Translations under genes and position numbers: made by a program
In this document: positions 22,086 through 33,320 of the stretch, one piece after another
How the letters are laid out: each line of letters begins with the position of its first letter
How positions within the stretch are numbered: the first letter of the stretch is position 1
Notes under the pieces: model-generated
What the model was told of the DNA's origin: nothing
The model's database searches: none
The model's input: the letters and a program-made list of their open reading frames with translations, nothing else
NCBI GenBank assembly: GCA_003508835.1
Contig: PUFA01000316.1
Location: 1,116,001 to 1,180,000 of the forward strand
Reading direction: 5' to 3'
Source of the DNA: Eonycteris spelaea
Lineage: Eukaryota > Chordata > Mammalia > Chiroptera > Pteropodidae
DNA length: 64,000 bases

Positions 22086-22384
22086 AATAATATTTTAAAA
22101 GAATACAAAGGATGTCAATAGGAAACTCCGAGGGCCTATCCCTTAACAGAAACCCTGAAAAGGCTGATTAAAACTGTCACAATCAACTTTTTCAGAACTG
22201 TGAAAGATAGTCAAAGATTTACAGCAACCAAGTAAATGCTTAATCAAGAAAGGGGTGACTGAAACCTAGTAAGAGAGTTTTGTGATGTTTCAACTTAACT
22301 TTGCCCCCATCCTATCTTCTCTGGCACAAGGGCAGTCTCAAAGACAGCAGCCCACATCCTTGGTGTAGATTCCTAGTGCTGGTG

Positions 22385-23185
22385 GGGACAAGGAGGACCT
22401 TATTTTCCTAAAATTGATTACCTTAAATGTAAATGAACTAAATGCTCCAATTAAAAAAGCAGATTGGCAGAATAAATTTTTTTAAAAAATGATCCACCTG
22501 CATGCTATGTATAAGGGCCTCACTTTAGATCCAAAGACACAAATAATTGAAAGTGAAAGGATAGAAAAAATATATCCCATGCAATTAGTAACCAAAGAGA
22601 ACTGGGTTTGCTATCCTAATATCAAATATAATAGATTATAGGTCAAAAATTATTATAAGAGACAAAGAAGGACATTATATAATGACAAAAGTCAATATAT
22701 CAAGAAGATATAACAGTTATAAACATATGCACACTTAACATCAGAGTCCCAAGATATGTGAAGCAAAAACTGATAGACTTGAAGGAAGAAGTAGCAGTTC
22801 TATACTAAGAGTTGGAACACATCTCACTTTCAGTAACAGATAAAACTAAGTTGAATACTAATAAAGAAATAGAGGGCTGGAACAGTACTATAACCCAAAT
22901 AGATCTAACAGACATATACAGAACATCCCACCCCAAAAGAATAGAACACACATTCTTCTCAAGAGCGCTTAGAATATTTTCCAGGTTAGACCATGTTTTA
23001 AGCCATAATATGAGTCTTAACAAAGTTTAAAAGATTGAAATTATATGAAGCATCTTCTCAGATCTCAGTGGAATAAAGCTAGAAATCAATAACAGAAGAA
23101 AAACTATAAATCACAAATATTTGGAAATTAAACAACATACTCAAACAACCAATGGGTCAAAGAAGAAATTATGTAGGGAATAAGA
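22385..23185 (+). mobile_element. L1 ORF2 N-terminal (endonuclease region) fragment
   Basis: Consecutive matches to L1 ORF2: 'gtaaatgaactaaatgctcc', 'cctcactttagatccaaaga', 'agacaaagaaggacattata', 'agatctaacagacatataca', 'cacattcttctcaagagcgc' and 'caaccaatgggtcaaagaag'. They span about 800 bp of the endonuclease region with stops and frameshifts, so it is inactive. The 22090-22380 stretch before it (short wording 'ctctggcacaagggcag') may belong to the same insertion but I cannot name it. Confidence 0.85.
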
Positions 23186-23239
23186 AAATAAGTTGAATAA
23201 AAATAAAACTGAATCCAAGGGTTCTGAAGGATTAAATAA

Positions 23240-23530
23240 AACCATTAAAACTAAGGTAAAATTACACATATTGACATGGAACGATGTTTATAAGAAGTTT
23301 TTTTAAAAAGGACAGCTGGAAAATGTAGGTGTGTATAGGAGGATCCCATTAAAGTACTTCATACGTGTGCATTCATACAAACAGAAAAGTATCTGAACAG
23401 ATCATAGCAAAATATCCATTGTGATTATCTTTAGTGGATCGTTTTTGATATTATGTTTATTTTTCTATGTTTTTCTATATTCAAAAAATTTTCCTAATAA
23501 GTATATATTAATTAAATAAATTTTAAATAA
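23240..23530 (+). mobile_element. L1/HAL1-type 3' tail, second part
   Basis: 'attgacatggaacgatgttt', 'ataggaggatcccattaaag', 'caaaatatccattgtgatta' and 'tttctatgtttttctatatt' fit the end of the tail begun at 21905. The two pieces flank the ORF2 fragment. Confidence 0.6.
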
Positions 23531-25388
23531 CATTTAATGAAAAATAAAATGTAATGAAAAATAAGTGCTATTATGAGAAAACAATTGGACATATGGTTTT
23601 GGACAGAGCTATTTCTTCAGCTACTATTTTTTTAAAACAAAGTCACTGAAACAAGCAGATGAAGAAAAGAGATTATTTAAAGCTAGCAAAATATCATGTG
23701 CATATAATAGGCAAATTTCAACAAAATTATTATATAACAGACTTTCGAAGAAGTTTTCAATCAGAATGTTTATCTACTGCCTTGATTTCTCTTTGATATA
23801 ATTTATAGCTGGATAACTTAGGCTTCAAGGAGAAAGTAAACCCTAGCATTAAGAAGCACTATTATCAGGAAAACGATTGTTTCACTGCTACCAGTATTTG
23901 GAGCAGCATTTCAGGATGATTGATCCTCTCGGGAAAAGAAAGGAATTTCCCTCCTTTGACAGTCTGGGGTTCTTCAGGACTGTCAGCAGTGCTTGCTTTG
24001 TTTCACATTGTTGGAAATCCAGTTTTGCTTTAGATTATTTTCAAGGATAAAATTTTATGGGAATAAAACTTCCAAATACATTTTCTCTCTGGAGCCTTGT
24101 CTTTATTCTAATATAAGGCAACTTTTATCATCTCGAAGTCATTGTAAATTTGGTAAAGAAAAACTCAAGTCATAAAATGCAAATCAAATCATAAAGCATG
24201 GATTTAACTGGCAATGGAAAAGCAAGAAGAAGCTTCTTTTGTTCTTTTATTTCTGGGCTTAGTACAAAGATGGATCATCTTTATGAAAGAATTGAGAACT
24301 GTTCTGCCCCATCGGAGAACAGAGAACAGCACTCTTCCATTATTTTCTGTAATATAAGATGCTACTTGGTGGGCAAGTTTTTAAAAATTCCAAATTAAAA
24401 AAAAAACACAAGAATAATATAAGAATTTACCTATCTGTGTAAAACACTTTACATTTCTCAGAAGAAATCCGGTTCCACATGAAGTCTGACATTTCTTAGC
24501 CCTGCATCCTATTTCTCACTAGCTTTGCTCTCAAAGAATAGGATCTCATCTTTCTCCAAGTCCCTTACCCACTATAATGCCTTTTCTAGTTTTCTACAGC
24601 ACTTTGCTAAGCAATGGGTCTTCCGGTCTTCCTCATTTTTGGATGTGAAGTATGCCTTCCTCTTTGGCCACAAGCAGGAACTTCTTATATGTCTTACCTA
24701 TAACTGAGATCTATTTTATGATAAACAGTAACATGACATTGCTTCTTAAACTCAGAGGAGGACAAAAAAATTACAATTTGTAATATCTCAGAGCTACCTA
24801 GAGAGACATTGCTGACTTCCTCTCAAAATCCAGACAAAAATGATCTGGCTTTCTCCAAATGCCAGAGAATACTTCTGACTTAGTGTTGGAAAAAGAGCTA
24901 CCTAGCTACAATTTTTTTGCTTGTCTTCATCCCCTTTCCTTATGCTGTGGATACGTTCACAGTTGGAAACATTTTGTCAAACATATCCCAGTGTCCTACC
25001 TGTATTTGACTCATTGAATTATTGAATTCTTGTGATGGAAGTTGATAAAGCCCATAGCAAAATCAGAGGGCCCTCCGTGGGCTGATGCTGGTGTTTCATT
25101 CCCCACAGACCCACAGCTCTTTAATACTCAACCCATTAGTATTTGCTTGTCTTGGTTTCTATCTCCATGACAGACAGTTTTTGTAATAAGATTGACTTTT
25201 ATTATCTGTCTTAGAAGTCATATGATATTTTTTGTTCATCGCTTTTAAGTAACACAAACCAAGAAAAAAAATTGGAATATAAAAAATAGTGTTTGGGGAC
25301 AATAATAAATATTTTATTTAATATCAATTGAACATTTATGACTGAGTGTAGTATGCACTATATTTTTCCTTCTGTTAAATTTGTTGTG
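23531..25388. other. unassigned AT-rich sequence
   Basis: Short plus-strand frames (60-66 codons) at 23993, 24198 and 24525 show no motif. No repeat family recognised. Confidence 0.4.
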
Positions 25389-25807
25389 CTAACTGTGATG
25401 GCTAGTTTCATGTGTCAATTTGGCTAGGCAATAGTACCCAGTTATTCAAGCTAACAATAATTTTGGCATTACTGTGAAGGTATTTGGTTGATGTGGTTAA
25501 CACCTACAGTCAGTTGACTTTAAGTAAAGTAAATAATTCTCAATGTTCTGGGTGGCCTCATCTAACAAATTGAAAAACCTTAAAAGCAACATGAAGTTTC
25601 CCTGAGGAAGAAGAATTCTGTCTTGAGACTGCAGCATCTGCTCCTACCTGAGAATTTCCAGCATTCCAGTCTATATTATAGATTTTGGACTTTCCGGTCC
25701 CCCAAATCACATAAGCCCTCTTCTTGAACTAAATCTCTTAATATACACATGTGTGTGTATCCTCTTACTGGTTTGTTTCTCTGGAAAATCCTGACTGATA
25801 CACTGAC
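25389..25807 (+). mobile_element. ERVL solo LTR (MLT2 type) with 5-bp target-site duplication
   Basis: The LTR is 25394-25802, TGTGATGG...TGATACA, about 409 bp. Internal landmarks are 'catgtgtcaatttggctagg', 'tgtgaaggtatttggttgat', 'gggtggcctcatctaacaaa' and 'ttctctggaaaatcctgact'. It is flanked by ctaac (25389-25393) and ctgac (25803-25807), a 5-bp duplication with one change. It is a solo LTR with no internal retroviral sequence. Confidence 0.87.
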
Positions 25808-26505
25808 CTACTTTTGAAACAAGTTGCTCTAGCATTAGGCTAACATGTAGTTTCTCAAAAATATCTTGAAATAATACTGTTGTGCACCAGAGACAAGATT
25901 TATTGTTTTCAAAATTCCCTGCCTATCTGAAAATAGTAACTCTGCCCCTCTACCCAAGGGGGCGGCCAGGCCCTACGCATGACTGTTTGCCCTTCTTCTT
26001 TGATCTCCTTCCACCTCTAAGACCCAGAGGTGGTCACTTGCTCCAAGGCAGTTAGGACCTTCCTTTTTGTCTTACCATAAGCTCTTTCTATCTGTATTAT
26101 ACAATAAAAATCGACATTCAGATTCCTAAACTCTGTTTCTGATATGTGAAAGGAGATTTTAGAATTTGGAAGTCTTTTTTCTCTCTCACAAAAGCCTGAT
26201 CTTCAAAATTATAGCCTTACTAGAGACTCATTAAGCCTTAATTGAGGCTGAACAATGACTTTATTGTTCTAGAAGACATATACTCTAGCCCTGAAGCACT
26301 GAAACTCATCGACTCAAAGGAAGGAAATCACACTGCATAATGATATAAAGGAAATAAAATACCTTGACTTAATATTTAAAAATTCCCAATTGATTCTAAT
26401 TGATTCAATTTCTCTGTGGTCCAATCAGCTAGAACTTCATTTAGCAGCTTACAGTAACCAGCTGTGGAAATTATATCATTTCTTTACCATTCTTTCTTCC
26501 TTCCT
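25808..26505. other. unassigned sequence
   Basis: No gene or repeat recognised. A GC-richer patch at about 25950-26050 ('aagggggcggccaggccct') contains a CpG but is short. Confidence 0.4.
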
Positions 26506-26509
26506 TAGC

Positions 26510-26912
26510 CAAGACATATTTTTAGCAGAAACACTTCCCAATGTCACTAGCTTAGAGTTTGGCCAGCTGACTTGCTTTGGCCAATGAACTGTGAGAGCAC
26601 ATAATGTGTACTACATTCAAATGTGTAAGCTTGGTTTGGTTTGCCTTCTTGCATTCCTGCAATCCACTGTGAAGAGATATTGTCCCAGGAAGATACGTTT
26701 CTTGATTCTGGGTCCCAGAATGGAATAGACCTGAATCCACCCCACGTCCTGGTGCCAAGCCCAGCCAAACCCAGCCCAACCAAATTCAGCTGAGCCATAC
26801 CTTATCCACACATCTGTGAGCAAGAAACCAGTGCTTGTTGTTATAAGTCAACTGAGATTTGGGGGGGCTGTTTTGTTATATAGCCTTATTGCAGCAAAAA
26901 GCTGCCTAAGAC
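26510..26912 (+). mobile_element. old MaLR LTR (MLT1 type)
   Basis: 'tttggccaatgaactgtgag', 'tggtttgccttcttgcattcc', the repeated 'cccagcc' stretch at 26757-26790, 'ctgtgagcaagaaaccagtg', 'cttgttgttataagtcaact', 'gagatttgggggggctg' and the terminus 'gctgcctaagacag'. Three overlapping minus-strand frames here are repeat shadows. Confidence 0.72.
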
Positions 26913-28270
26913 AGTAGTTCTGTGGTAAATTATTCCTGCCTGCTGTATATTTTATGTGGTTCATAGCAGCTTTAATTGAAATTATATATCTTATTGTTAA
27001 GTTTAATCAAGTCTCCATATGAACTGACAAAGAAAATTAGTTTGTATTACATAATTTCGCAACCACACTTAGGTGAATGCAGTGGAAATACATACATGCA
27101 TATTCCTATTGAATCAGAGATTTTTAGCTGGTTTCTACTAGCAGGTCAGGAGCCTACCAAGGTCTTCGCACATGCAAGGCTTCCTACTTTACCTTAGAGT
27201 ACAGCCGCTCTTGACAGGCTTTATGTTGATGAAGAATAACATACCTTCCAGTGGGAGGAGAAGTACAGCAACTTCTCATGACCAGCTGTTCACTTATATA
27301 ACTCCATCACAAGGGCAACACCGTATTAACATGATGGGAGAATAAACTAGGGATGAATTCTGTTATTTAAATATTATCACGAGTATCTATCTCCTCCGTC
27401 TTTTGACATCTATGATGGCCTTCTAAATAACTCAGGGCATCAGAGGGTTGTTCTCTCCCACAAGCCAAGATAACTTTGGCAAACACATCTGTATAATGTG
27501 TGCACTGGGCACATTTCCTTGTTGAATTATTCAATTAAATCTGATAATGAGAGCACATTGACACAGTTAAACACTCAGGTGAATAAAAGATTCACTTTGA
27601 AGTGCAGAAATTTTTGGAGTCATCTGTGTGTTAACAAGTGATGATCCTCGTTGCCATCATCCAGGGAGGAAGAAACTTTAGAAACGGTAAACTAGAGTTG
27701 AGCATGCTGGAGGCTTTTTCTGGCATGATTTCAAAGAGATGAAAGGTGGAGGCAGTTTCCAGCGTTCATTTGAACCATCAATCTTTTTAGATAAATGTAA
27801 TGAAATTTAAGGGGCAGAAAAATAATTCAGTTCTTAACTGAATCTTATTCCTCTGAACTCTAATGGGACATAGAGAGATGAACACAAATGTAGGTATCAA
27901 CACATCTGAATTCTGATCTTCCCTCAACAAAGCTCCTCATGCACAAATTTATAAAAACTTGGACTTTTTTCATTCATTTCAGTTCTCTATAAAATGGGAG
28001 AAAATTGACTGGTCTCCTGTTGTCACCACAGAACATATTACAAAGCACTAACAAATTTTTTTGTAAATAAATACAAATTTGGGTAATGGCTGTTATTTAA
28101 ATATGTTGTATACATTATGAAACACCTGCCAGTCACACAGGCTGTCTCTACAATGAGAGCATCATTACTAAAAGTGGTTTAGCACTTAGCAAATGCCAGC
28201 TTGTGTTTTCATTATCTTACCCTGTCTCTCCAGCTACTCTGTACATCTATACAAATAAGAACCATTTCTT
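26913..28270. other. unassigned sequence
   Basis: Unique-looking, no gene recognised. A faint MIR/L2 echo at about 28175-28220 ('tttagcacttagcaaatgcc') is too short to call. Confidence 0.4.
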
Positions 28271-28274
28271 AACT

Positions 28275-28348
28275 CTCTTTTAAAATCTTCATTACTTAGC
28301 ACAGTATGGAAAACACAAGGTAGGTGGTCATTGATTATATCATAAAGT
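28275..28348 (+). mobile_element. L2 3' terminal fragment
   Basis: 'cttagcacagtatggaaaac' and 'acaaggtaggtggtcattga' fit the L2 3' end on the plus strand. Confidence 0.5.
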
Positions 28349-28522
28349 ACTAATAGCTGCCATGTGCCAGACCCTGTACCCGCCATTATACAAACACTAT
28401 CTCTAATTTGTACAATTGAACAGTAACTCCAAAAGAAAACAATTATCCCCATTTTACAGAGCAAGAAACTGAGGGTCAGAGAGGCCATGAGACTCAGCTG
28501 GGGCTATACTGCTAGTTTAATA
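28349..28522 (-). mobile_element. MIR SINE, antisense
   Basis: 'gctgccatgtgccagaccct', 'aattatccccattttacaga' and 'agcaagaaactgagggtcag' are the complement of MIR, in order. The minus-strand frame at 28234-28488 is a shadow. Confidence 0.85.
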
Positions 28523-29280
28523 AAAATGATTCTGCATATAATGAATAAAATATGTTTAAGTAATTAGTTGGTCTAGGTTAACAGTTTAGAAAAGCAGGAA
28601 CTACATTAAAGTATCACTAGTAATTGTTAATTGCTGACACATTCACTATCCTCATCAACTATTTATTCAGTGTCTGCTAGGATCAGGGAGATGCCTTGGG
28701 TGTTACTTAACCTCAGAACCAAAGCTTTGCATCAGTGTCTAGAAAAGAAATTAAACATGTGTGAATGTTCGTTTCTCAACATGGAAATCAGTTCAATCAC
28801 ATAAAAACATCTGTCTGGTCTCAATCTTTCTCTCCAGATCATTAGATCTAACTTACGAAGGGGGAATTTTTTTTGTCAAAGTTTCAAGTTCACTTGCCAT
28901 TGAAATCATGTCTTACCAAGTCATATCTATGTTTTATACATAATTTGTCCCATATTAGCTCGAGAAGAAAAAATGTAAACTAAAAACCAAAGAGAGAATG
29001 TGGGGGCAAATAATACAACAAAGTTTTGAAACACTTGATCTTTTATGATGTAGTAATCAAATCATTCCATTAAGAGGCTAGAAAATGAATTTTTTTTCTC
29101 TATAGTTGTCAAAATGTTACCTTTAAATTTACATAAGTTGAGTGTTAGTTATCCACTGACCTCCCCATGATCGTAATCTGATAATATAGATGGATGAGTC
29201 ATTTAGTTGAAGTTCCTCCTCAGAATATCTCATTCACAATCAGGAAAGGACCATTTAGATTACCACTCTCTTTTTGCCTC
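28523..29280. other. unassigned sequence
   Basis: AT-rich, with short frames only. A weak L2-like string lies near 28660-28700 ('tttattcagtgtctgctagg'). Confidence 0.4.
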
Positions 29281-29284
29281 TGAG

Positions 29285-29385
29285 GATATTAGAGCCTAGA
29301 CAGAGGCAGTTATCAGACTGTGGTCAGCCACCTGGCCAGTGTCAGAGCTGCAACTGGAAAGCTGGCTTTCTTTCAGTTCCCCAAC
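29285..29385 (-). mobile_element. MIR SINE fragment, antisense (weak)
   Basis: 'ggcagttatcagactgtggt' and 'ccagtgtcagagctgcaact' resemble the complement of the MIR 5' half. Confidence 0.4.
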
Positions 29386-29540
29386 CCCAAATTTCTAAAA
29401 TACACTTTAAAAAATGTGCTGTCCTTTTCTCATGTAATAATTAAGGAATATAATATAAGCTTTAAAAACGTATTTTTCTTCAGATGGTAATTAGCCAGTG
29501 ACTTTGGTAGTAAGCCTTCAAAAATGGTAATAAATCTAAT

Positions 29541-29877
29541 TTTTAAAAATCAACTCTGAGAACATTCTGAGGGTTACTAGATAGGATGGGGTTGGGGGGA
29601 TTGGTGAAAAACGGTGAAGGGATTAAGAAGTACAAATCGGTAGTTACAAAATAATCATGGAGATAGAAAGTACAGAATAAGGAATATAGCCAATAATATT
29701 GTAATAACTCTGTATGGTGTCAGAGGGGCACTAGATTTATTGGGGCGATCACTTTTTGAGTTCTATAGATGTCTAGTCCACTATGCTGTATACCTGTAAC
29801 TAATATGGTAACTATAACTATGGTAACTGTGCCAACTATAACTGAAAAAATATACATATTTTTAAAAATCAGCTCTG
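29541..29877 (+). mobile_element. truncated L1M (L1MA-like) with 19-bp target-site duplication
   Basis: The body at 29560-29858 is an L1 3' UTR: 'ggggttggggggattggtga', 'gtgaagggattaagaagtac', 'gaatatagccaataatattg', 'taataactctgtatggtgtc' and 'cctgtaactaatatggtaac'. It is bounded by TTTTTAAAAATCARCTCTG at 29541-29559 and 29859-29877, identical but for one base. This is a textbook 5'-truncated target-primed insertion of about 300 bp. Confidence 0.92.
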
Positions 29878-29914
29878 CTTATCAACAGCTACAGGAGTAG
29901 CAGGTAGCCCTCTC

Positions 29915-30068
29915 TTGTTTACAAAGACCCTCAAAGTTAGTGTTATATTTAGTCCTCATTACAATCCTGTGAGCCGCATTTGTTTTCTTAACTTTGTAGG
30001 TGAGGAAACTGTTGATCATAGAGATGAAATTATCCAGCTGGTGGGTGGCAGAGCCAGAACCCTAAAAT
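29915..30068 (-). mobile_element. MIR SINE, antisense
   Basis: 'tagtcctcattacaatcctg', 'aggtgaggaaactgttgatc' and 'tccagctggtgggtggcaga' are the MIR complement. The start of the 168-codon plus-strand frame at 29915 lies in this repeat. Confidence 0.78.
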
Positions 30069-30179
30069 GGTTTTATGAACTTGACTTTATTGCTTCCTCC
30101 ATTTCAGTACATCTCCTAATTCTTCTCATAAAATTGTTGCATAACTGTCTCCCAGGGGGTTCAAGTTCCCACTTCCAGA

Positions 30180-30580
30180 GCAGACAGTTTTGGCCAGCAG
30201 GTGGCTGCCTGGCCAAGAACTACATTTTTAGCCCTACGCCCACTTGGGTGGGGCCCTGTGATAAGTGCTCATCAGTGGAATATGAGCAGAAGTGTTATGT
30301 GTCAGAAGCAGATATGCCTTTTCTTCTCTTTCCCCATCCATTGGCTTGTGTTGGTGTGTTTGATGTCCTTGGAAGGCTCATGATATTGATGGCAGAGCTG
30401 CTGAGCCTGGGTCCTGAGTAACAGTGGAGTGACTGTGCTTTCCACCCCTCTATTTTGCGAACCAGTGGTATCCACAATGGACTATTACATGAGCAAAAAA
30501 AAAAAAAAAAGGTTTCTCGTAGAAGCCAATGACATTGTGGTGTTTGCCTGTTGCAGCAGCTTTCAGTACCCTACTTAAAA
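30180..30580 (+). mobile_element. old MaLR LTR (MLT1 type)
   Basis: 'aggtggctgcctggccaaga', 'gtggaatatgagcagaagtg', 'ggactattacatgagcaaaa', a 16-A run at 30495-30510, then 'agccaatgacattgtggtgt' and 'ctgttgcagcagctttcagt'. The A run stands where related LTRs read 'gcaagaaataaac'. The end of the 168-codon frame is inside this element, so that frame is a repeat artefact. Confidence 0.7.
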
Positions 30581-32006
30581 TGAATAAACTTTTTACTGGA
30601 GAATAGAATTCAGATTTCTGTTTTCCCTGACAGATCTCTATAAACACTGTTTACTAACTCTCTGACCTAACTTTTCTAAATGGAAATGACTCTGGAGAAT
30701 CATTTGCCAATGACCACCCTTTTTGATTCCTTGATTTTATACATTTGAAGTTAATGATAATTACTATCCTATATTTCTATTTATGGTACCCAAACAAAAG
30801 TCTCATAAAGCACCTTTATGGCATAGTTATTTTTAAAATAACTAGCTATCTGGCAAAATATATATATTTTTAAGATTTCCCTTTTTAAAACCTTTCCCCA
30901 TCTTCAAAAACATTTTTGAGGAAAATTTACATCTCTGCCTGGAAAAGCCGTGGTGGCCTGGAATTAATTAATGAGAATTCATTGTCCCCTATGAGTATAT
31001 CTCATACAAGGGCTTCCCTGCTGGTTGTCAATACTCAGAGCCTTAACTCTGAGGATGCTCCCTCAGGAACACAAAGGACCTGTTGTCTGGACACTGGTTT
31101 CAAAATGCAGCCTGAAACACATACTAAGAACTCACATCGCTGACACTTCCCCACCACACAGAGGGTCTGAGGCCCTCACTCCTCACACTTCCTGGATGTA
31201 GCCACTCCGAATGAGGAGTAGGAGAAATGATGATTTCAAGAAAGGTACCTAGAGAAATTATTTTGAAAATTCCCTCCCCAACCCTAAGCTATCTACCTTC
31301 TCTCTCCAGTACTGTCCAGGTATTGCTCCTCTTAATATTTCGAGTCTAAAACCTGAACCCAAAACCTGAGCAGAAAAAAAGTTTTGCCACTGGAGCAGTC
31401 CCCATAGTAAATGATAAATGTCCCAAGAGCTTTTTAGGAAAAAAATCCTGAAAGCTGAGTTTGGTCACTGGAGTAAATCCCCATAGAAAAAGAAATAAAT
31501 CTCTGTGACATCTGCAAATGTACACCATTTCCCTTAAACACCTCTTTCTGCCCACTTTCCACATCTCCTTCCTTTTTTTTTCCAATGCTTCTTTTGTCTG
31601 TGGTTTTTTGGCCTTCAGGGGATGACTTAGGTGGCAGTTGGTACCAGGAAAAGCTGTATTGCATCCAGCTGTGTGTAAGCATATTGGTGAATTAAGCCCC
31701 TGGTCTAGGCTCTGTAATAAAAATCAGTGTAGACAAGAAGATGAATGCTTCTTTTTCATGTCTTATTCACTCATGTGCTCAAAGAGCAGGTGCCATTCAC
31801 CTATGGTATTAGCACTGTTTAAGACGATGGAGAATAAAAATAAAAATAAAAGATGTGTCCTCTGTTTCTCTAGCTAGGTGCAAGTTAAGTGCTTAAGGAC
31901 CCCAAACAAACTATACAGCTAAAACATAAAGAATGAGAGATTCAACTAATTAAATGGGAAGGATCCACATGATGCATATGAGTCAGAAAAAGTTTGCTCT
32001 ATTCTA

Positions 32007-32030
32007 TTTGTTTGTTTGTTTGTTTGTTTG
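32007..32030. repeat. (TTTG)6 microsatellite
   Basis: Six uninterrupted TTTG units. Confidence 0.96.
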
Positions 32031-32064
32031 TGGGTGGATTGCCTAGGATGAACTAGCAGGAATC

Positions 32065-32082
32065 ACATGTTATGTAACATGT
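32065..32082. repeat. inverted repeat acatgtta-tg-taacatgt
   Basis: Eight-base perfect arms around a two-base centre. No function is evident. Confidence 0.8.
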
Positions 32083-33109
32083 GGCACATAACACCTGAAG
32101 AGACATCCTTGGGCTGCAGGCATCATGAGTCAGACTCTAATTATAGCCCAGAATTTGGATTTGTTCTCTGCGACTTAAGAGGTGGGAGGGGACACTCGGG
32201 AGAGTCTAGTGGAGATCTACAGAGATGAGGAAGGCCTGCAAAAGAGGGCTTTGAAGGAGTCAATAGGAGCAACAGTAGGCCCCCATCATAGCTGGATTCA
32301 CTCTCAGCTTGACCACAGATCAAAGCATGTTCCCCCAAATAGTCCCAAAGGAACCGTCCAAACTTTGACTCTTTTCTGGCTATTTTAATGTCAGAATGGG
32401 CCAATCCAGAGCTGCCCACATGAGTCACCTTGAACTCCACCTGTTTTGCATTATTAGCTCTTGGTTCTCTTCCCTGGAGGTTCTGCAGACATCTGGACTG
32501 CATTGTGGCATGATACGATTCTCATTTTCCCCACAAACATCCCTGATTGAAGGCAGATGACACCTGACCTTAAGCTCACCTTTAGGGATCTGTGCTAAGC
32601 CTGGTTTAGCATAGCTAGGTTATAGTATGGATGTTATTCCTATCTTCCGACCCCATGGGTCATAGGTTATTTTATAGAACTCCAGCTGTTGTACATTGCC
32701 AGGGAGATCAGAACCAGATTGAAATGGTGTTTAAGTTAAACATCTAGATAGTTATACCCTGAACCCAACTTTGAGAAAAGCCACACCTCTAGGAGTCTTT
32801 AAGAACATATAAAAAGATTTCTTGATGTTTCCTCCAACATTGTAACTGTGTATCCCAAACTTGCAGGTGCTGGTACTTCTTCCAGCTTTTACTTCCTCCT
32901 TCATGCATGTGTTTGAGGATGATGGGAATGAAAGGGAGGTTGAAAATCTGCAAATAAGCTGGAGCTACCATACAGCTCTTCTGTGGGGCTGGAAATGTCC
33001 CAGCAATTTTGAAATTTAATTAAATCTTCAACTAAATGTGTATCATGGGTTTGGAATGAAATTCATTAGCTTGGTTCTTTTGGCATCCTCTTTGATGTCG
33101 TCCATCATT

Positions 33110-33320
33110 TTCACCACCATCACCATCACTAAAATATATTGAGCTCTTGCTCTATGATGGATTCTGTGCTAAGTGCTTCACATATATCATCTCTTAGAAA
33201 TCTCACCACAACTCTGTTAGGTAGACACTGTGAGTGTCCCCAGTTTGCATATGAGAAAACTGAGACTGGAGAGGTTAGGGATTTGCCCACTGGTAATTGG
33301 TACCCATTTTTTGGTCTAAC
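33110..33320 (-). mobile_element. MIR SINE, antisense
   Basis: 'tattgagctcttgctctatg', 'tgtgctaagtgcttcacata', 'ctcaccacaactctgttagg', 'gagaaaactgagactggaga' and 'gatttgcccactggtaattg' are in exact MIR complement order. One of the clearest MIRs here. Confidence 0.9.

Larger units (their letters stand above)
30581..33105. other. unassigned sequence with small simple repeats
   Basis: Contains (TTTG)6 at 32007-32030 and an 18-nt near-palindrome at 32065-32082. Frames at 31346-31682 and 32141-32503 (120 codons, minus) have no recognisable domain. No dispersed repeat seen. Confidence 0.4.

Noticed and set aside
22385..23185. Active L1 endonuclease gene
   Set aside because: Several stops and frameshifts interrupt the frame, and the rest of the element is missing.
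29915..30421. 168-codon plus-strand open frame
   Set aside because: Its two halves lie in an antisense MIR and an MLT1-type LTR, so it is a repeat artefact.
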